From: an uncultured Ruminococcus sp.
GTDB lineage: Bacteria; Bacillota; Clostridia; Oscillospirales; Acutalibacteraceae
Reading direction: 5' to 3'
DNA length: 6,660 nucleotides
Assembly: GCA_902773265.1 (NCBI GenBank)
Contig: CACYDZ010000306.1
Span: 1 to 6,660 of the forward strand
A program made the translations under genes and the position numbers. Within the stretch, counting starts at the first letter, position 1; each line of letters starts with the position of its first letter. The notes below the pieces were generated by a model, which searched no databases, was not told the origin of the DNA, and saw only the letters and a list, made by a program, of their open reading frames with translations. This document shows positions 1-6,083 of this stretch, piece by piece.

Positions 1-9
1 AGTTTTTGT

Positions 10-84
10 CAACTTTTTTCAAAAAGTTGGCAGGGTCAAGGGGCGGCAGCCCCTTGTGGGATTTTTAAGGGCAAAGCCCTTAAA
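10..84. repeat. Three-hairpin repeat element, copy A, at the 3' end of the RND gene
   Basis: Three perfect inverted repeats lie in tandem. H1 is at 10-29 (CAACTTTTT / AAAAAGTTG). H2 is at 37-56 (CAAGGGGC, loop GGCA, GCCCCTTG). H3 is at 64-84 (TTTAAGGGC, loop AAA, GCCCTTAAA). H3 ends one base before the stop codon of the RND gene, so in the RND transcript the order is stop, H3, H2, H1. An inverted copy with the same order and similar spacers ends the window at 6586-6660. The stems are G/C-rich, but none is followed on the minus strand by a clean U tract, so any termination here would be non-canonical. The element may instead be a REP-like dispersed repeat or an mRNA 3'-end stabiliser. The structure is seen directly; the role is inferred. 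Confidence 0.85.
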
Positions 85-85
85 C

Positions 86-3000
86 TCAGTCGTCAATTTC
101 TTCCAGTTCGGAATTATCAATCACTCTCATAGGCTTTCTGTTAAAGACATCATACATTACGGGAACAATAAACAATGTCATAATGGTAGCGTACAGTAGT
201 CCGAAAATACAGACAATAGCAACAGGCTGCATCATTTCCGTACCTTCACCAATACCAAGTGCCATCGAAATTAAACCTATAATCGTAGTAATAGCGGTCA
301 TCAGAATAGGTCGCATTCTGGTCTTGCCAGCTTCAACAAGAGCTTCTCTTTTTTCCATACCACCCATACGCAGTTGGTTGATATAGTCTACAAGCACAAT
401 ACCGTTGTTGACAACAATACCACACAACATGACAAAACCTATCATTGATACAACACTGATATCAAATCCTGTGAAGAACAGTCCTAAGAAACCGCCCGTA
501 AAGGCAAGCGGAATGGTGAACATGACAATAAACGGCGATTTCAGGCTCTGGAACTGGGCTACCATGATAAGATAAATAAAGATAACACCTAACAGAAGCA
601 TTTTCAACAGGTCATAAACAGATTCCATTGTTGTTTCATTTTCGCCCTTGAACTCTATGCTGACATCAGCAGTATGTTCATATTTATCTACAGCGTCTTC
701 GACAGCGTTGGAAACATTGGTAAGAATATAATCGTCTGACACTGTTCCTGTGACGGTCAGATATCTTTTCTGGTCAATTCGTGCTATGGAGTTCATTGCC
801 TTTGCTTTTTCAATTTTGGAAATTTCACCCAAAGTAATTGTCTTTTCGTTGCCCTCAAAATCATTATAGGTCAGCTCTTTATCCAGCAATTCCTTGACCT
901 TGATATCACTTTTCCTTTTGTCAATGACAATGACATCTATACCTGAACCGTTGCTGTTGGTCAGAGAAGTAGCTGTATTCTCACTTTTGACCAGTGCAGT
1001 AACCTGTTGGAATACCTGAGCAACTGTCAGGGATTTCTGCATAGCTTTGTCTTTGTCAACGGTAATCCGCACTTCATCGGTAGTATCGGCAATGCCGTTA
1101 TCTGTCTTTTCAATTCCGGGAATTTTTTTCAGAATACCTTCAATATCGTTGGCAGTTTTTTGTAATTTATCCATGTCATCACAGTAAACATTGACCGCTA
1201 TTCCGCTTCCCGTCAGCATACTTGACATCATTCCCATACTTCCGCTGCTGACACTGATAGAAGTTTCTTCGTCAAATTCACTGCGGTATTTTTCTGAAAG
1301 CTGTGTGGCAATATTCTGACTGTCTTTGGCGTATGCTGAATTGAGTACAATATACAGCGACCCCGAACCTTCTGAACCGCCTCCCATACCTAAAATACTG
1401 GATGTTCCGCCAACCATCGCCCCGACAGTATCATATTTTTCCTTGCCTAAGGAATAAACGATATCTGTCATCTTTTCCATTGTCTTGACGGTATCTTCCA
1501 TCTTACTGCCTTTGGGCATATTCAGGGAAATCTGTATTTCGGCACTGCTGGCTTCGGGCATGAAACTGAACCCTTTGAAATATTCCATTACCGAACTGCC
1601 TGCCAGCAATACAAGGGCAAGTAATATGGCTATCAGACGGTGTGACAGTGTAAAGCGGATTGCTTTTTCGTAAACAGATAACATTTTGTCAAAGAATTTC
1701 TGTTTGTGTTCCTTGTTTTTACGGAAAAGCGACTGTCCCATAGCCGGTACAAGCGTAAGGGCAACTATCAGGCTGGCAAGCAAAGAATAAGTAACTGTCA
1801 ATGCAAGGTCTGTAAAAATCTGTCGGGTAACGCCCTGAATAAAGACTATCGGTACAAAGACACATACGGTTGTCAAAGTAGATGCCGTAATTGCTCCTGC
1901 CACCTGTCTTGCCCCGTTGACGGACGCTTTTACCGCTGAATACCCCAGATTCCGCAGACGGTAAATATTTTCAATAACAACAACTGAATTATCCACCAAC
2001 ATTCCTACCCCTACCGCCAGTCCTGACAAGGAGATGATATTCAAAGTAACTCCGCTGAAATACATCAGCACCACCGCAAAAACCAGCGATATCGGAATGG
2101 AAAAGGCAACAATGATTGTCGGCTTGATATCCTTGAGGAAAATAAACAATACGATAATCGCAAATCCTGCACCGACAATCAAATTTTGCAGAACATTATT
2201 GACGACCAGATTGATATAATCTCCCTGATTCATCAGCATAGTATAATGGAATTTGCTGTTCTGTGACTGAAGACTGTCTAACTTTTCGATAAGATTGTCA
2301 CACACTGTCGCTACTGCCGACTGTGCGGACTTGGTAAAAGAAAGCATAACCCCGTTATTGCCGTTGATTTTGGCATATACTTTGTCGGAAGTGTCAGCTT
2401 TGAACACATTGGCAATATCTTTCAGATAAATCGGGTCAACACCTTCCATATTCATATCGAAAAGCAACAGTTCTTTCATTTTGTCAACATCTTCGATTTT
2501 GTCGCCGACCCTGACTAAATACTGACTGCCGTTATCGGTGATATAACCCGCAGGCATGGAAAAATTCTGTGCCGTCAGAATACCTGAAACCATATCCAGT
2601 GTAATAATTTTAGTCACATCGGATTTATCTTTTGTGGTTTCCTGCTGTTCATTGACCGTTTTTAAAGTAGTTTCCAGTTCGGTTTTTGTTTTTTCCAGCT
2701 GAGCCTGTGTACTTGCCAGTGTATTTTCATTGACACGCAATTCTACATAAGCGGTATTCATCTGATAAGTCGCTTCATCTTTCTGCTTATTGAGTTCAGA
2801 CAAAGCACTGTCCAGTGTGATTTCCCCCTCGTTAAGCTGTGTCAGGGTCTCGTTAAGCTGATTAACAGCACTGTCTATCTGGTCAATACCGCTTTTCATT
2901 TCGTCAATGGCACTTTGTAAGGTATCTTCGGAAAATCCCTTCTCCGTGAGGGATTGTGTCATGGCGGATAAAGACTGCTTCAAAGTTTCAACCGTCTGAT

Positions 3001-4120
3001 TATACTCCCTGATTTTTTCGGGAAGTTCGGCAGTTTTCAGACCCATTTTCTTCAAAGCATTTTCGATGGTTTCCAGTCGCTGTAATGCCTGCTGATATTC
3101 CTCACTTTCGGGGGACATCAGTTCCATTGCCGACTGTAATTTTTCGACAGTTTCCTGATAGAGTTTCATCTGTGTGACCGTTTCGGTCATTTCGCTGATA
3201 TTCTTTTTTAATTCCAGTAATACTTCCTGTATGCCGACTATCTGTTCATAGGTAGACTGGAGCTGTGTACGCTGTGTGGTGAGGGCGGAAAGTGTGTTCA
3301 GTATCTGTAATTTACCGTTGAGTAATTCGGTCTGTTTTTCATTTAACTGATTTTGTGCTTCGGAAAGCTGTTCACCTGCCTGTTTCCGCTGTGTTTCCAG
3401 TTCCTTTTTGCCCTGTTCAATCTGTTTCTGTCCCTCTTTGGTCTGTTCCAGACCGTCATTGAGTTTTTCCAGACCGTCATTGATTTCCGCTTTGCCCTCA
3501 TCAAATTTATCATCTATCGCTTTACGGATTTTGGTATTGATTTTCTGCAGTTTCTTCTCATCAATCACAACATGAAGACTTTCTGTAATCGACCCTGTTT
3601 TACTGACAGACGCAACGCCGTCTACACCCTCTAACTGATTGAGTAAAGTATCGCTGACATATTCCGAAAGCTCTACCGTATCCATGCCCTCTATATCTAC
3701 CGCAACTACTGCTGCGGGCATCATGTCAGGATTGATTTTCATGATAACGGGTGAGGCAACCATGTCATTCCACGAACCTGTCAGCGTATTGATACTGCTG
3801 TTGATATCTACCATCGCACTATCCATATTTTTACCGTCTTCATATTCCAACGCTACTGTGGAATAGTTATCTGCAGAACTGGAAGTGACCTGTTTTACAC
3901 CGTCCAATACAGATAATGCCTGTTCAAGCGGTCTGGTAACTTCGGTTTCTACCAGTTCGGGATTGGCTCCGGGATAAGCTGTCATGATAATCACATAGGG
4001 AAAATCCATATTCGGCAATAAATTCGGTGTCATACTGGTAAACGATACCACACCTAACACAATTACAAGAATAACGGCAACAAAAACCGTCATCGGTTTC
4101 TTTACACTGAATTTTGACAT
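86..4120 (-). CDS. RND-superfamily efflux permease (AcrB/SwrC-like) with a large coiled-coil insertion
   Basis: This is an inner-membrane, proton-driven exporter of the HAE/AcrB (ACR_tran) family; its substrate is unknown. The start is placed at the ATG at 4120, because GGAGGT (4128-4133) sits 7 nt upstream. An in-frame ATG at 4135 overlaps that Shine-Dalgarno sequence and would add only MEVSV. Numbering from 4120, the product has 1344 residues. TM1 is at about 10-30, followed by the first porter half (35-195), a coiled-coil insert (196-501), the rest of docking/PN2, TM2-TM6 (about 643-795) and TM7 (825-845). The second periplasmic-type half (850-1165) and TM8-TM12 (about 1169-1325) follow. 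TM4 carries GMLVDNSVVVIEN: D710 aligns with AcrB D407, while N711 replaces D408. In TM10, N1238 stands at the position of AcrB K940. RMRPILMT with R1270 matches AcrB R971. AcrB has about 1049 residues, and removing the insert gives about 1035. No membrane-fusion or outer-membrane partner is adjacent. The family call is secure; the substrate is not. Confidence 0.96.
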   Translation of the reverse strand: MSKFSVKKPMTVFVAVILVIVLGVVSFTSMTPNLLPNMDFPYVIIMTAYPGANPELVETEVTRPLEQALSVLDGVKQVTSSSADNYSTVALEYEDGKNMDSAMVDINSSINTLTGSWNDMVASPVIMKINPDMMPAAVVAVDIEGMDTVELSEYVSDTLLNQLEGVDGVASVSKTGSITESLHVVIDEKKLQKINTKIRKAIDDKFDEGKAEINDGLEKLNDGLEQTKEGQKQIEQGKKELETQRKQAGEQLSEAQNQLNEKQTELLNGKLQILNTLSALTTQRTQLQSTYEQIVGIQEVLLELKKNISEMTETVTQMKLYQETVEKLQSAMELMSPESEEYQQALQRLETIENALKKMGLKTAELPEKIREYNQTVETLKQSLSAMTQSLTEKGFSEDTLQSAIDEMKSGIDQIDSAVNQLNETLTQLNEGEITLDSALSELNKQKDEATYQMNTAYVELRVNENTLASTQAQLEKTKTELETTLKTVNEQQETTKDKSDVTKIITLDMVSGILTAQNFSMPAGYITDNGSQYLVRVGDKIEDVDKMKELLLFDMNMEGVDPIYLKDIANVFKADTSDKVYAKINGNNGVMLSFTKSAQSAVATVCDNLIEKLDSLQSQNSKFHYTMLMNQGDYINLVVNNVLQNLIVGAGFAIIVLFIFLKDIKPTIIVAFSIPISLVFAVVLMYFSGVTLNIISLSGLAVGVGMLVDNSVVVIENIYRLRNLGYSAVKASVNGARQVAGAITASTLTTVCVFVPIVFIQGVTRQIFTDLALTVTYSLLASLIVALTLVPAMGQSLFRKNKEHKQKFFDKMLSVYEKAIRFTLSHRLIAILLALVLLAGSSVMEYFKGFSFMPEASSAEIQISLNMPKGSKMEDTVKTMEKMTDIVYSLGKEKYDTVGAMVGGTSSILGMGGGSEGSGSLYIVLNSAYAKDSQNIATQLSEKYRSEFDEETSISVSSGSMGMMSSMLTGSGIAVNVYCDDMDKLQKTANDIEGILKKIPGIEKTDNGIADTTDEVRITVDKDKAMQKSLTVAQVFQQVTALVKSENTATSLTNSNGSGIDVIVIDKRKSDIKVKELLDKELTYNDFEGNEKTITLGEISKIEKAKAMNSIARIDQKRYLTVTGTVSDDYILTNVSNAVEDAVDKYEHTADVSIEFKGENETTMESVYDLLKMLLLGVIFIYLIMVAQFQSLKSPFIVMFTIPLAFTGGFLGLFFTGFDISVVSMIGFVMLCGIVVNNGIVLVDYINQLRMGGMEKREALVEAGKTRMRPILMTAITTIIGLISMALGIGEGTEMMQPVAIVCIFGLLYATIMTLFIVPVMYDVFNRKPMRVIDNSELEEIDD
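2618..3535 (-). other. Coiled-coil insertion domain within the RND permease
   Basis: This segment encodes about residues 196-501 of the RND permease. It is rich in Q, E, K, L and T with almost no proline and no cysteine, as expected for long helices. Its first arm has four glycines spaced exactly seven residues apart (DGLEKLNDGLEQTKEG and onward), an LxxG heptad pattern like that of YhgE/Pip and some MMPL-type Gram-positive envelope proteins. The middle (about residues 295-400) has breaks such as MSPES and AELPEK. A second helical arm returns toward VTKIITLDMV, where the ordinary docking-domain sequence resumes. This suggests an antiparallel hairpin projecting outward from the transporter. 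The heptads and composition are visible in the sequence; the hairpin fold is inferred. Confidence 0.85.
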
Positions 4121-4127
4121 AACGCTT

Positions 4128-4133
4128 ACCTCC
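4128..4133 (-). promoter_or_regulatory. Ribosome binding site that fixes the RND start
   Basis: GGAGGT on the minus strand lies 7 nt before the ATG at 4120, which is ideal spacing. The alternative in-frame ATG at 4133-4135 overlaps the GG of this same motif and has no Shine-Dalgarno of its own (TTGATTTTTT precedes it). The shorter protein, beginning MSKFSVKKP, is therefore preferred. Confidence 0.9.
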
Positions 4134-4143
4134 ATAAAAAATC

Positions 4144-4155
4144 AACTGTACAGTT
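4144..4155. promoter_or_regulatory. 12-bp perfect palindrome, possible operator upstream of the RND gene
   Basis: AACTGTACAGTT is a perfect 12-bp palindrome in the 62-bp gap between gtrA and the RND start, 11 bp upstream of the Shine-Dalgarno. It is too short to be a terminator (4-bp stem around GTAC). Dyads of this kind can be operators for dimeric repressors such as those often controlling efflux genes. I see no regulator gene in the window and no convincing -35/-10 pair around it. It may be chance, and the call is tentative. Confidence 0.3.
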
Positions 4156-4182
4156 TCTGTTCATGAGGAAATGGAAAAAACA

Positions 4183-4665
4183 TTACGACTGCTGAGGATT
4201 CTCTTTAAAGGCAAAAAAGCGTTGACCGATATAGTTGAGAGCAACAAACAGACAACTGCCAATCACCATAGAAATATTAGCCGAAGTGGTATCGACATTC
4301 CAACCGAAAAGCGAAATGTTGTTGGCTTTACAGAACCATGCTGTAAGCGGAATAGCAAGACCGTACGCAATCGAATAACATACGGCAATATTGACGGCAA
4401 ATCTGACAACAGGTTTCCAGCCTTTTTCGTTGTTTTTAAAGGTGAAATATTTGTTCAGAAAATAACTCATCACGCTTGCCAGACAATACGAAACTGATGA
4501 GGCTATCAGCGTTCCTCTTTCTGCCATCGTATTGAGCGGTGTAAAATTGAACAGGATAAACTGTAATCCTGTTCCGACGATTGTGTTGAGTATTCCGACA
4601 AAAATGAATTTCCAGAATTTGATATCAAAAAAGTTTTTGGTAAAATCAATCAGCTTTTGTTTCAA
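4183..4665 (-). CDS. GtrA/GtcA-like membrane protein, putative lipid-linked sugar flippase component
   Basis: The 160-residue product is the usual size for the GtrA family (PF04138). Four hydrophobic segments are visible at about 18-40, 50-71, 86-108 and 128-148. They come with the family's characteristic short motifs: WKFIFVGILNT at the start of TM1, SYFLNKYFTFK after TM2 (about 67-77) and NYIGQRFFAF after TM4 (144-153). Family members such as Listeria GtcA and phage GtrA act with a GtrB-type glycosyltransferase in adding sugars to teichoic acid or O-antigen, and are thought to help translocate undecaprenyl-phosphate sugar. The gene starts 23 bp after the stop of the glycosyltransferase gene, so the two are almost certainly cotranscribed. 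The ATG at 4665 is preceded by AAGGAA about 11 nt upstream, a rather long spacing. The flippase role is inferred from the family, not from a residue seen here. Confidence 0.93.
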   Translation of the reverse strand: MKQKLIDFTKNFFDIKFWKFIFVGILNTIVGTGLQFILFNFTPLNTMAERGTLIASSVSYCLASVMSYFLNKYFTFKNNEKGWKPVVRFAVNIAVCYSIAYGLAIPLTAWFCKANNISLFGWNVDTTSANISMVIGSCLFVALNYIGQRFFAFKENPQQS

Positions 4666-4688
4666 TGTATCTGCACCGTTCCTTACTG

Positions 4689-5720
4689 TCAGAATTGTCC
4701 GAAATAATTATTGCTTTGTTTTTTGCTGTCAATGGAAATATCTTCCGGAACTTCATCAGCTGTTTCCTGTATTTTGGGTGTATTATCGGCAACAGTGATG
4801 TTGGTATCTTTGACAATAAATATCGGTCTTTTTTTCGTTTCCAGAAAAATACGGCTGATATACTCCCCCAGAACACCTATCGACAGTTCAATAATACCGC
4901 CCATAAACAGCACTGCACAAAGTGTGGTGACATATCCGGGAACATCTATACCGAAAATCAAAGTCTGGATAAGGGTAATGATAATGTAGATAAATGCTAC
5001 TCCCGAAAACAACACACCCATACCTGAAAGTATACGCAGTGGTGAAACTGTAAATGAAACAAATCCGTCCAGAGCATATTTGAACAGTCCCCAGAAACTC
5101 CATTTGGTAGAACCGATTTTTCTTTCTACATTCTTATAGGGAATCCATTTGGTGTCAAATCCTACCCAGCTGAACAGACCTTTTGAAAACCGCTGTACTT
5201 CGCTAAGTGAAACAAGTGCGTCTACCATCTGTCTGGACATCATGCGATAGTCAACCGCATTGTACGGCATTTTGACATCAGAAACTTTATTGCTGATTTT
5301 ATAGAAAGTTTTGGAAAAGAAACTTCTGATTTTGGATTCTCCCTTTCTGGAAGTTCGTCTTGCGGCACAACAGTCATACCCCTCGTCCATCGCCTGACAC
5401 ATATCTATAAGCATTTTTGGCGGGTGCTGTAAGTCTGCGTCCATCACTACAACATAATCTGCACCGGAATATTTCAGTCCTGCATACATGGCAGATTCTT
5501 TTCCGAAATTTCGTGACAGCGAAATATAAGCTACATTACTGTATTTTTCAGCAAGCTCTTTCATTACCAAATAAGTGTTGTCTTTACTGCCGTCATTGAC
5601 AAGTATAAAACGAAATGTATAACCATCAATAGTTTCAATAACTGCGGTCGTTTCTTCGACAAAAACGGCTAATCCGTCTTCTTCATTATAACACGGTACA
5701 ACCAAATCCACTGTTTTCAT
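4689..5720 (-). CDS. GtrB/DPM1-like family-2 glycosyltransferase, putative polyprenyl-phosphate sugar synthase
   Basis: The product has 343 residues with an N-terminal GT-A domain: VVPCYNEE (7-14), VNDGSKDNT (41-49), RNFGKESAMYAGL (70-82) and MDADLQHPP (93-101, with metal-binding D94 and D96). DYRMMSR (157-163) and QRFSKGL (176-182) follow, then the RKIGSTKW segment typical of the DPM1/GtrB/ArnC group. Two membrane helices follow at about 231-256 and 264-289. Family enzymes transfer a hexose or HexNAc from a nucleotide sugar to undecaprenyl phosphate at the cytoplasmic face; the sugar cannot be read from the sequence. B. subtilis CsbB and YkcC are comparable. After RPIFIV (299-304) there is an unusual hydrophilic, acidic tail of about 39 residues. 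The gene is first in the minus-strand unit. AAGGACGG (5729-5736) precedes the ATG at a spacing of 8 nt, and an extended -10 promoter lies just upstream. Confidence 0.95.
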   Translation of the reverse strand: MKTVDLVVPCYNEEDGLAVFVEETTAVIETIDGYTFRFILVNDGSKDNTYLVMKELAEKYSNVAYISLSRNFGKESAMYAGLKYSGADYVVVMDADLQHPPKMLIDMCQAMDEGYDCCAARRTSRKGESKIRSFFSKTFYKISNKVSDVKMPYNAVDYRMMSRQMVDALVSLSEVQRFSKGLFSWVGFDTKWIPYKNVERKIGSTKWSFWGLFKYALDGFVSFTVSPLRILSGMGVLFSGVAFIYIIITLIQTLIFGIDVPGYVTTLCAVLFMGGIIELSIGVLGEYISRIFLETKKRPIFIVKDTNITVADNTPKIQETADEVPEDISIDSKKQSNNYFGQF

Positions 5721-5757
5721 AAATTTTACCGTCCTTATTCCAAAATCCTTAAATCGT

Positions 5758-5786
5758 ATTATAACAGAAATTTTTTAAGAAATAAA
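5758..5786 (-). promoter_or_regulatory. Extended -10 promoter for the glycosyltransferase-gtrA(-RND) unit
   Basis: On the minus strand, TGTTATAAT (5758-5766) is a perfect TATAAT with the TGn extension. The -35 position, 17 bp upstream, is TTTATT (5781-5786), matching TTGACA at only 3 of 6 positions, which is acceptable for an extended -10 promoter. Transcription would begin near 5750, giving a leader of about 30 nt that contains AAGGACGG before the ATG at 5720. No operator-like dyad overlaps it. Confidence 0.7.
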
Positions 5787-5837
5787 GTCATTTGCAAAAA
5801 ATATTTGTGATGAACGCCAGAAAGATACCCCCTATTT

Positions 5838-5865
5838 TTGTAAAAAAATTATATTTACATATAAT
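5838..5865 (+). promoter_or_regulatory. Candidate distal plus-strand promoter
   Basis: TTGTAA (5838-5843) is followed after 16 bp by a perfect TATAAT (5860-5865). The predicted start near 5872 would give the SCP2 transcript a leader of about 210 nt containing both inverted repeats. The surroundings are so AT-rich that chance matches are likely, and a TATAAT on the opposite strand also occurs at 5848-5853. Confidence 0.35.
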
Positions 5866-5983
5866 ATTACGATAAATTATTTTGTAGAGTACTTTACTGT
5901 CTGATTAAACAGAAAAGTTGAAAAATTAACGGTTGGGGAATAGTTAATTTCGGTAATTCCAAAAAATATTATAGATTTTCTAC

Positions 5984-6012
5984 TTGACTTTACTCAAAAC
6001 CAATGATAACAT
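5984..6012 (+). promoter_or_regulatory. Likely proximal promoter of the SCP2-like gene
   Basis: TTGACT (5984-5989, 5 of 6 to consensus) is separated by 17 bp from TAACAT (6007-6012, 4 of 6). The latter is preceded by TGA (6004-6006), giving a TGn extended -10. Transcription would start near 6019, leaving a 65-nt leader with GGAGGT at 6071-6076. Confidence 0.6.
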
Positions 6013-6083
6013 TATATACAGATAATAATATGTATAACAATAAAACCATTTGCCATTAAATTTCAAAGACGGAGGTTGACAAT

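Larger units (their letters stand above)
5721..6083. other. AT-rich divergent intergenic region
   Basis: This 363-bp stretch separates the divergently transcribed glycosyltransferase and SCP2 genes. It is markedly more AT-rich than the genes and has no credible open reading frame or RNA gene. It holds the minus-strand promoter (5758-5786), two candidate plus-strand promoters (5838-5865 and 5984-6012) and two inverted repeats. One is imperfect, ACTTTaCTGT at 5891-5900 pairing with ACAGaAAAGT at 5909-5918. The other is perfect, AAATTAAC at 5923-5930 with GTTAATTT at 5943-5950. The inverted repeats lie between the two plus-strand promoters, so they would fall in the leader of the longer transcript. 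Their function is unknown. Confidence 0.7.

Noticed and set aside
10..84. Transposon terminal inverted repeats together with 6586-6660
   Set aside because: No transposase or recombinase is encoded between them, no target duplication can be assessed, and each copy is internally a set of hairpins located at a gene end. Dispersed repeats are the better explanation.
3353..3634. 93-codon plus-strand frame rich in F and L
   Set aside because: It lies antisense to the coiled-coil part of the RND gene. Its F/L richness is simply the complement of the E/K/Q codons, and it has no ribosome binding site or family pattern.
4121..4182. Terminator between gtrA and the RND gene
   Set aside because: The only dyad (4144-4155) allows a 4-bp stem; the T-run after it is separated by GA and is close to the ribosome binding site, so it is not a credible terminator.
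4171..4497. 108-codon plus-strand frame
   Set aside because: It runs antisense to the well-supported gtrA gene and has no Shine-Dalgarno or recognisable domain; it is a shadow.
4665..5027. 120-codon plus-strand frame, with further frames at 4532-4798 and 4711-4989
   Set aside because: All are antisense to the gtrA and glycosyltransferase genes, whose motifs are unmistakable. The composition is H/C/Y-rich, as typical shadows are.
5721..6083. Riboswitch or small RNA in the divergent spacer
   Set aside because: The stretch is AT-rich with only weak dyads. No known riboswitch core, T-box or terminator-antiterminator arrangement is visible before the SCP2 start.
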